A stretch of 11,179 bases of DNA. Source: an uncultured Clostridia bacterium. GTDB taxonomy: Bacteria > Bacillota > Clostridia > Oscillospirales > Acutalibacteraceae. The notes under the pieces are model-generated. The model was not told where the DNA came from. It ran no database searches and saw nothing but the letters and a program-made list of their open reading frames with translations. Numbering within the stretch: the first letter of the stretch is position 1; each line of letters starts with the position of its first letter. Position numbers and translations under genes: made by a program. The stretch covers positions 1 to 11,179 of the forward strand of contig CAKZZS010000006.1 of the NCBI GenBank assembly GCA_937884975.1, written 5' to 3'. Positions 5,921 to 11,179 of this stretch are shown here, piece by piece.

Positions 5921-7055
5921 AGGCAAAAAGCTGAATAAAGGCGAATGGGCTGAATTCTATGTAATGCTGAAGCTCTTGGGAGAAGGAAGATTATACACCG
6001 CTAACAAGCTACTCCAAAAGAACTACCAAAGCTACTTAGATGTATTAAAAGTTATTAGACAGGAAATAGCTACGCAGGTATTGGAATACATAATTGACGA
6101 AGCAAATTCTGTTGTGGTTATAAAAGAACAGGAATCTGCTAACGTATTGGAAACGATTCCTACAAAAGAGTTTGAAGAAAACGCACGACTGCTTTTTACG
6201 GGAATCAAAGATGTGAAGGGCAGTTCTGTTCCTGCTCCCGACAGCGTTTGTGATTTTGCACAAGTAATCTATGTCAGTAAACCCAAAGCACCGGCGGTAA
6301 AAGCGTTGAAAAAACAATTTGGCGGAAAGAACGATATTTTCATTGAGGTTAGAGACGGACAGACATCTATTGTATCCGTTATGGGTTTCTCTATTAAATC
6401 TAAATTCGGTCACAATCCAACTTTGTTTAATGCAGGATCGTCTTCTCAATTCCTTTACAAATTATCAGGCTGTGATGAAGCTAAAATGAAAGATTTTAAC
6501 GCTATAACCGATAAAGGCGGTCGTGGCTGGTCGAAGTGTAAAGAGTTTCTGCTTCAAAACAATATTACAATGGAATTTTCAAGAACAAAGAATCCGATTT
6601 ACAACGATAATCTTTTCTTGATCAGAGAATCAATGAGCAAGATTATGGCTTGGTGTGTAAAGGATAGGCTGATAGATTCACCGAAAGATTATGAAGTAAT
6701 GGAAACGGTTGAAAGAATGATTCAAGCTAATCCTCTAAAAGTTCCGAATCCTCGAATCTACTATGAAAAAGCCATAAAGGACTTTCTTATGGCAGGATTT
6801 ACCGGTATGACCGCAGGAAAGCCGTGGGACGGAAAAGAACAGGTAAACGGAGGATATATTTCCGTTATGGATGACGGCGATGTTCTTTGCTACCATTCCA
6901 ACGACAGAGAAGCCTTCCGTGACTATCTCTACCGCAATACGCACTTTGAGTATGTAAGTGCCGACAAATATGTTTGGAGTCGCATTGAAAAGATAGATGG
7001 TGACTATTATTTGCCGCTTAACGTCTCCGTAAGATTTAACACAAAAATCAGATAA
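5904..7055 (+). CDS. HpaII-family type II restriction endonuclease
   Basis: It has 383 residues, close to the roughly 360 of R.HpaII. Family features are the N-terminal LNKGEWAEFYVMLKLLGEG (10-28) with YLDVLKVIRQE, then the core NDIFIEVRDG (143-152), MGFSIKSKFG (160-169) and NPTLFNAGSSSQFLYKL (171-187). The C-terminal half carries YEKAIKDFLMAGFTGM and ends YYLPLNVSVRFNTKIR. D144 followed by the SIK of GFSIKSK could form a degenerate PD-(D/E)xK centre (inference). The family cuts CCGG or related sites. Flanked by two C5 methyltransferases, it is the cutting subunit of the system. The ATG lies inside the end of the upstream gene, and the TAA overlaps the next ATG by one base (TAATG). Confidence 0.88.
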   Translation: MVESIKGKKLNKGEWAEFYVMLKLLGEGRLYTANKLLQKNYQSYLDVLKVIRQEIATQVLEYIIDEANSVVVIKEQESANVLETIPTKEFEENARLLFTGIKDVKGSSVPAPDSVCDFAQVIYVSKPKAPAVKALKKQFGGKNDIFIEVRDGQTSIVSVMGFSIKSKFGHNPTLFNAGSSSQFLYKLSGCDEAKMKDFNAITDKGGRGWSKCKEFLLQNNITMEFSRTKNPIYNDNLFLIRESMSKIMAWCVKDRLIDSPKDYEVMETVERMIQANPLKVPNPRIYYEKAIKDFLMAGFTGMTAGKPWDGKEQVNGGYISVMDDGDVLCYHSNDREAFRDYLYRNTHFEYVSADKYVWSRIEKIDGDYYLPLNVSVRFNTKIR

Positions 7056-7993
7056 TGAAAGTCGGCAGTTTATTCGCAGGGGTTGGCGGAATTGATCTCG
7101 GATTTCAACAGGCGGGATTTGATATTCTATGGGCAAACGAAATTGACAGAGACGCTTGTAAAACTTACAAACTGAACTTTCCCGAAACAAAACTATTTGA
7201 GGGAGATATTCGCAAGCTTGATGCTGCTAAACTTGAAAATGTTGATATTATAACAGCAGGGTTTCCCTGTCAACCATTTTCTGTTTGCGGAAAGCAGAAA
7301 GGATTCGGGGACGATAGAGGTAATCTGTTCTTTGAGATAATGCGGATCGCTGACGCTATTGAGCCAAAGATAATTTTCCTTGAAAATGTCGCTAATCTTG
7401 TTGAGCACGATAAGGGACGCACATTTAATGTGATTCACAACGAGTTAGTATCAAGAGGATATTATCTGCGCTATATAGTTGCCGACGCTTGTGATTATGG
7501 TATTCCTCAACATCGCACCAGAACATATCTCCTTGCATTTCGTGACGTTGAGCGATGTGAAGCGTATCGCTTTCCCGATAAAGTCAAGTTGGAAAAACGA
7601 GTATTTGATATTATTGATAAATCCGTCAAGGTTGATGACAGTTTTTATCTTCCCGAGAACAGTCCGAAATATAACAAAATGACTAAAGCAATCACTGACG
7701 ATAATCAAATATATCGTTTTTCGGACTATGGGATACAATCCAGCAAAGACGGTATTTGCTTTACCCTAAAAGCAAATATGGGCACTTGGTATGACCGAGT
7801 ACCGATAATAAAAGAGAATTACGGAATCCGTACTATTACACCTAACGAGTGTTTAGCGTTAATGGGATTCCCAAAGAATTTTAAGATTGCCGATATACCG
7901 TTAAATAGTGTTTATAAACAGATTGGCAATTCGGTATGTGTGCCAATAATAAAAACAATTTCAAGAATACTATTCAATTCAGGAGTACAATAA
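7055..7993 (+). CDS. C5-cytosine DNA methyltransferase 2
   Basis: A second, clearly different C5 methyltransferase of 312 residues. Motifs are I SLFAGVGGIDLGF (5-17), IV AGFPCQPFSVCG with Cys72, VI ENV (110-112), VIII QHRTRTYLLAF (152-162) and X YKQIGNSVCVP (287-297). The recognition region (about 175-255) includes FTLKANMGTWYDRVP. It is compact and shares only the common motifs with methyltransferase 1, so it is not a recent tandem duplicate. It starts within the stop codon of the restriction gene, so it belongs to the operon. It may modify the other strand of a non-palindromic site, or a second sequence; I cannot tell which. Confidence 0.94.
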   Translation: MKVGSLFAGVGGIDLGFQQAGFDILWANEIDRDACKTYKLNFPETKLFEGDIRKLDAAKLENVDIITAGFPCQPFSVCGKQKGFGDDRGNLFFEIMRIADAIEPKIIFLENVANLVEHDKGRTFNVIHNELVSRGYYLRYIVADACDYGIPQHRTRTYLLAFRDVERCEAYRFPDKVKLEKRVFDIIDKSVKVDDSFYLPENSPKYNKMTKAITDDNQIYRFSDYGIQSSKDGICFTLKANMGTWYDRVPIIKENYGIRTITPNECLALMGFPKNFKIADIPLNSVYKQIGNSVCVPIIKTISRILFNSGVQ

Positions 7994-7994
7994 T

Positions 7995-8666
7995 ATGGAT
8001 ATTCATAGTATTGATAGTAATGTTAAATTTCCAGATATGGCTCATTATGATATGAAAAAGCCAGGAGAAATGGCATTATATTTAGCTCATTGTGATTTCT
8101 ATCCCTTTAGAAGTGTTATTGAGAACAATAAAACTGCTCTCGATATAATAAGTAATAGTTATATAGAACTGGCAGCTAAAGCGAGAGAAAAAGATGATTT
8201 TATCACAGAGCAATGGGCAATGACAAGCGGAACACTCCATTCTTGCAGGGTGGATTTATTAACTCAGTATTCTCTTCTTTTAACAATGGTTTCTTTATTG
8301 GAAGAAGCTGTTAACACGCTTTGTAGAATATATCATCAAATGAATCATATAGAAAAAGAACTAAAAGATATTAGAGGCAGTGGTTTAGAACGTGCCGCTA
8401 AATATCTTAAAACCGAAGTGGGTATTCAAGGCTTTACCGCAGATGAACAATGGGAATATATTACTACAATTCGTGACGCTCGAAATATGGTTGTGCACAA
8501 CGGTGGAAGATTAGTCCGTGATTTTGATAAGTTTGATAAATTTAATATTGGATATAGAGAAGAAGATCACCAGTTATATATTGAGTATAATGATATTGTG
8601 AATATGTATAACGCAATTCTGGACTTTATGGATCGATCTTTTCGAATCATTCCTTCTGATAAGTAA
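7995..8666 (+). CDS. HEPN-like protein, last gene of the restriction operon
   Basis: This 223-residue protein is mostly alpha-helical by composition. Near the C-terminus it carries WEYITTIRDARNMVVHNGG, in which R163-NMVV-H168 matches the HEPN R-x4-H motif that forms the RNase site in toxins and abortive-infection proteins. The order Trp, then RxxRN, then VHNGG is typical of large HEPN families found beside restriction systems. Its ATG is one base after the methyltransferase stop, so it is co-translated with the operon. No partner antitoxin is apparent. The function is inferred: RNA cleavage when restriction fails is possible, but some HEPN proteins are structural or inactive. The coding sequence is visibly more A+T-rich than the genes before it. 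Confidence 0.65.
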   Translation: MDIHSIDSNVKFPDMAHYDMKKPGEMALYLAHCDFYPFRSVIENNKTALDIISNSYIELAAKAREKDDFITEQWAMTSGTLHSCRVDLLTQYSLLLTMVSLLEEAVNTLCRIYHQMNHIEKELKDIRGSGLERAAKYLKTEVGIQGFTADEQWEYITTIRDARNMVVHNGGRLVRDFDKFDKFNIGYREEDHQLYIEYNDIVNMYNAILDFMDRSFRIIPSDK

Positions 8667-8672
8667 TAATCA

Positions 8673-8710
8673 ATGCCATAGCAAAGTTTAATTTATCTTT
8701 GCTATGGCAT
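8673..8710. terminator. 14-bp perfect hairpin between convergent operons
   Basis: ATGCCATAGCAAAG (8673-8686) and its exact complement (8697-8710) enclose a 10-nt A+T loop, beginning seven bases after the HEPN-gene stop. TTCTCTT follows on the plus strand. It lies between two convergent genes, where it can serve as a shared terminator; the T-tract is weak, so strength is uncertain. Confidence 0.75.
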
Positions 8711-8728
8711 TTCTCTTATAAGGAAATC

Positions 8729-9436
8729 CTATTTGTTTGGATAATCTTGGTATATCTTACCGTTTAATAATTTTCCGTTCTTTTTTTTATTAAATCCTCC
8801 CCATTGTTTAAAAAAGAATGCTGTATTATTATATTTTGCTAAATCCAATAATTCTTCAACCCATTCTTTTTTTATCGGGCGACAGTGTGGACCTGATTCT
8901 CCTCCCACAATTAGCCAATCTATATCTGTAAGATTAAGATTATTAAGTCTCGATAATAACGGTTCGGCAGAAATAAATTTTATTCTTGCTCCGCAATTTC
9001 GCAGCATATCAGCTCTATTTAAATATTTATCGCTCTCTATGGTAACTCCCATCCATATATTATCGGTCCATACGATTTTATCGTTTAATGAACTAAGACG
9101 TTCAGGTCTTTTTGTTAATACTTGGAATTCGTGCTGCCGGCACTGGTTCATTGTTTCAAAGATTTGTAATATGTATTTATCCGGTATCTGCTCGTGGAAA
9201 ATATCAGACATCGAATTCACAAATACTCTTTTGGGAGTTTTCCATTGAAAGGGCAAATCAATTAAATCCTCATGAACTGTTGGTTGAAAACCGTTTTTAT
9301 ATCTGATGTTTCCCATTGCTTTCAATCGCTTGGCAAAAGCAGCAGCATAACAGTTTATGCATCCATCAGATATCTTTGAACATCCTGTAATTGGATTCCA
9401 AGTAACTTCAGTCCACTCTATTTTACTTATTCCCAT
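8729..9436 (-). CDS. Three-Cys-motif protein, phage Gp37/Gp68 family (DUF5131, PF07505)
   Basis: It has 235 residues and is diagnostic throughout: IEWTEVTWNPITGCSKIS, then three cysteines C19-x6-C26-x2-C29 (GCINCYA), KRVFVNSMSDIFHEQIP, FQVLTKRPERL, WMGVTIES, FISAEPLL, DWLIVGGESGPHCRPI and FFFKQWGG near the end. The clustered cysteines recall radical-SAM iron-sulfur enzymes, though the spacing is not the classic Cx3Cx2C. The biochemical role is unknown. Its ATG overlaps the stop of the TcmP gene by one base (TAATG), so the two proteins are made together and probably act together. The pair is carried on phages and mobile elements. Confidence 0.92.
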   Translation of the reverse strand: MGISKIEWTEVTWNPITGCSKISDGCINCYAAAFAKRLKAMGNIRYKNGFQPTVHEDLIDLPFQWKTPKRVFVNSMSDIFHEQIPDKYILQIFETMNQCRQHEFQVLTKRPERLSSLNDKIVWTDNIWMGVTIESDKYLNRADMLRNCGARIKFISAEPLLSRLNNLNLTDIDWLIVGGESGPHCRPIKKEWVEELLDLAKYNNTAFFFKQWGGFNKKKNGKLLNGKIYQDYPNK

Positions 9437-10548
9437 TATATCACCTGATTAAAAACGAAATATCGTTTTCCGTTCTCTTTTGTTTCTTTAACCGGATAGT
9501 AAGTTTTTAATTCTTTTTTGATTTTATCTTTATATCCTTCAGATGGAAAAATCGGATGCATATCTAAATCACGATATACTTCATTGATTTCAATTTTGCC
9601 TTTGTTACTGTATTTTTCATATACATAGTTAGCAATATCTGTTACAGTTAGACATTTATAATCTGTATTTGAAGCAACTAGTGAACCGCTATCCAAATCA
9701 ATAGCCATTTGATTTTCTTGCCCGTGAGTGTTTTTTCCTGATGATTTATCGCCGAATACATTCCAAGCAGTCTTTTTAAACAGCTTAAACCCTTCAACAT
9801 TACTGGTACTATGAAGTAAGTTATAAACCAACCCGTTGTTGCGGTTGTAAAACGGAAAAGAAGCCAAATAATGTTCTCTCGAATTATCCTTTACTAAATC
9901 GCTCACAATGCCTTGCACAGTATTATCCAGCTTTTCTCTATCATCACATATTTTTTTGATTTCTGAAATAGGCATCCGATATGTTGATTCATATTTTGCA
10001 ATCTTTTCTGGTTTTACGGCTGTTTTTGCACCGCGAGCAGTATCGGAAACCATATGATTAATAATAACTTCGCCCCAAAAATTCAAATATTTTTCAAGAG
10101 AGTCCCAATGGATTCTGGCTTGAAAAGGATCATAAACTAAAAGAAGATTACGATTTCTGATAGTTTTAAGATTTAATCTCTTTAGCAATTCGGCACAATC
10201 CATCGTATAATAAGTTATGGAAATATTTGATAATGATAAAGATTCTATTTGTCCTTTTAAGTAATCAATCTTTTCTTTATTAATATCATTGAAAATAATA
10301 TTTACAGTTTTGCCCGGATAATTCTCAGCCAATGTATTTAATCTTTTTGCAACTCTAATAGCAGTTCCTTCAACAACATTACCATCAGTATCCAAATAAT
10401 AGCCACTATTAGACATACAATCAACATATACAATTCCTTCCGATTTTGGAAAACCCAATATCTTTCTTGCCCACGCATCAGCATACTCAGAAATAATTTC
10501 AAACTTCTTAATACTATGAGGTTTAGCATGGTCTAACTCAAATGTCAC
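9436..10548 (-). CDS. tcmP: Three-Cys-motif partner protein TcmP
   Basis: This 370-residue protein matches the TcmP family, defined by its adjacency to PF07505 three-Cys proteins. The N-terminus has HSIKKFEIISEYADAWARKIL (11-31). A Rossmann-like, methyltransferase-reminiscent core follows: IVYVDCMSNSGYY (39-51), IIFNDIN (84-90) and LLVYDPFQARIHW (136-148). The C-terminal third looks like a winged-helix region (LTVTDIANYVYEKY) and may bind nucleic acid. The start is a GTG with AGGGGG 6 nt upstream; the promoter is at 10580-10608. Chemistry and substrate are unknown. An accessory or defence role is inferred from linkage and from its position in this cargo. Confidence 0.88.
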   Translation of the reverse strand: MTFELDHAKPHSIKKFEIISEYADAWARKILGFPKSEGIVYVDCMSNSGYYLDTDGNVVEGTAIRVAKRLNTLAENYPGKTVNIIFNDINKEKIDYLKGQIESLSLSNISITYYTMDCAELLKRLNLKTIRNRNLLLVYDPFQARIHWDSLEKYLNFWGEVIINHMVSDTARGAKTAVKPEKIAKYESTYRMPISEIKKICDDREKLDNTVQGIVSDLVKDNSREHYLASFPFYNRNNGLVYNLLHSTSNVEGFKLFKKTAWNVFGDKSSGKNTHGQENQMAIDLDSGSLVASNTDYKCLTVTDIANYVYEKYSNKGKIEINEVYRDLDMHPIFPSEGYKDKIKKELKTYYPVKETKENGKRYFVFNQVI

Positions 10549-10579
10549 AGTATTCCCCCTATAATTAAATCATATAGGT

Positions 10580-10608
10580 ATTATAACATTGTTTTTTTAA
10601 AATAACAA
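10580..10608 (-). promoter_or_regulatory. Promoter of the TcmP/three-Cys unit
   Basis: On the minus strand TTGTTA (10608-10603) and TATAAT (10585-10580) are 17 bp apart, with the GTG start about 30 bp further on. The AGGGGG ribosome site lies between. The rest of the gap between the two genes (10549-10706) is A+T-rich and otherwise holds only the tnpV terminator. Confidence 0.65.
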
Positions 10609-10664
10609 TATTTTCATTATACTTGCTGTTATGATTCAAAGAATCGACAAATATTGAATGTACG

Positions 10665-10699
10665 AAAAGACCGCCAAGGAAAAATTTCACTTGGCGATC
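10665..10699 (-). terminator. Rho-independent terminator after tnpV
   Basis: On the minus strand a 10-bp stem (GATCGCCAAG against CTTGGCGGTC, one U-G pair; plus-strand arms 10690-10699 and 10669-10678) has an 11-nt loop and is followed by TTTTCG. It lies eight bases beyond the tnpV stop and insulates the TcmP unit from backbone transcription. Confidence 0.82.
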
Positions 10700-10706
10700 A
10701 TTCTAT

Positions 10707-11063
10707 TCATATATAAACCAGTTCGGTATTTACGATTTCGTTCACTCGATTACGAATGTTATTCATTTTACAAACCCACAACATTTGATTATCAGCTTTA
10801 AGTTGCTCGGTCACTCCTTCCTTTTCAGCAAGTTGTTTTACTAACCGAAAGAACATATCCTCTGCCTGCTTGTCAATGTCAGCGAGGTAGGCGGTGAGTT
10901 TGCAGCTTGTCAAAAGGTTAGTGTAAATAATTGGATGATGATTTTTAAGGTGTCTCAAATGCCGCTTGCCCCAAATCCCTATTTCAACCTTTGGCTGTTC
11001 GGGTAATCTCAGGTCGGGTATCAAGTAATCTCCCTGCTGTGTGTATGTAATCTTTGTCGACAT
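10707..11063 (-). CDS. tnpV: Transposon-encoded protein TnpV
   Basis: TnpV is a small protein found across Tn4451-like clostridial mobile elements; its function is not established. This copy has 118 residues, full length. It shows the family pattern: YTQQGDYLIPDLRLPEQ, then IGIWGKRHLRHLKNHHPIIY, TNLLTSCKLTAYLADIDKQA, LVKQLAEKEGVTEQLKADNQ, MLWVCKMNNIRNRVNEIVN and a short hydrophobic end. The start is the ATG at 11063 with AAGGAGG 8 nt upstream. It follows a small gene whose stop lies 4 bases before it, so they form one operon. Its presence marks the return of backbone sequence after the cargo. Confidence 0.9.
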   Translation of the reverse strand: MSTKITYTQQGDYLIPDLRLPEQPKVEIGIWGKRHLRHLKNHHPIIYTNLLTSCKLTAYLADIDKQAEDMFFRLVKQLAEKEGVTEQLKADNQMLWVCKMNNIRNRVNEIVNTELVYI

Positions 11064-11066
11064 AAT

Positions 11067-11179
11067 TCAGACCTCCTTGACTTTGATTCTTTTGGCTTTT
11101 GCTTTCGTGAGCTTTATTATCAATTCATCAATGATGTCGGTGTACCTGCCCTGAGAAATGAGTTCATTTCTCAAATCAA
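11067..11179 (-). CDS. C-terminal end of a small backbone protein, 5' part outside window
   Basis: Only the last 36 residues are visible, beginning DLRNELISQGRYTDIIDELI and ending in a Lys-rich KAKAKRIKVKEV tail. The frame is open to the right edge and its stop lies just before the tnpV ATG, so it is probably the preceding gene of the same operon. The fragment is too short for me to assign a family. Confidence 0.6.
   Translation of the reverse strand, partial: DLRNELISQGRYTDIIDELIIKLTKAKAKRIKVKEV

Noticed and set aside
6045..7738. Several minus-strand frames of 80-150 codons
   Set aside because: They are antisense to the restriction and second methyltransferase genes and are Cys/Phe/Ile-rich shadows without motifs.
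4491..8666. BREX, DISARM or Dnd-type multi-gene system
   Set aside because: No helicase, phosphatase, PglX-type methyltransferase or Dnd proteins are present. The genes are those of a type II system plus a HEPN protein.

Overview
The window looks like part of a mobilizable or conjugative integrative element from a low-to-mid G+C gut-type Clostridia (Bacillota). This rests on a MobC/MOBP-relaxase pair, a ParM/ParR-type pair, a TnpV protein of the Tn4451-like clostridial kind, and strong AGGAGG-type ribosome binding sites. No integrase and no element end lies inside the window, so family-level taxonomy and the exact element type are inferences.

Layout. Positions 1 to about 4,110 are mobile-element backbone, all on the minus strand. 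Read in the direction of transcription they are a sigma-region-4-like DNA-binding protein, a ParM-like actin ATPase, a small ParR-like protein, a palindrome-rich oriT candidate, MobC, and a relaxase that runs off the left edge. Positions 4,114 to 4,490 are a regulatory intergenic region. It holds a plus-strand promoter for the defence operon and, back to back with it, a near-consensus minus-strand promoter. That second promoter leads after about 60 nt into a 20-bp hairpin with a T-tract, so it would make a transcript of about 105 nt.

Positions 4,491 to 8,666 are a tightly coupled plus-strand operon: a Vsr-like nicking endonuclease, a C5-cytosine methyltransferase, an HpaII-family restriction endonuclease, a second and different C5 methyltransferase, and a HEPN-like protein with an R-x4-H motif. 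A 14-bp perfect hairpin follows. On the minus strand from 10,548 down to 8,729 lies a second two-gene cargo unit, TcmP plus its three-Cys partner (Gp37/Gp68 family, PF07505), with its own promoter. From 10,665 to the right edge the backbone resumes with a terminator, tnpV and the tail of another small gene.

Working together: the backbone genes supply DNA processing for transfer (MobC and relaxase at oriT) and probably stability of the mobile form (ParM/ParR). The cargo is a compact defence island. The restriction system would cut foreign unmodified DNA, the methyltransferases would protect self, and Vsr would repair T:G mismatches left by deaminated 5-methylcytosine. The HEPN protein may add an RNA-cleaving or abortive layer, and TcmP plus the three-Cys protein is a second module of unknown chemistry. 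The cargo looks more A+T-rich than the backbone, most clearly beyond 8,000, which fits separate acquisition.
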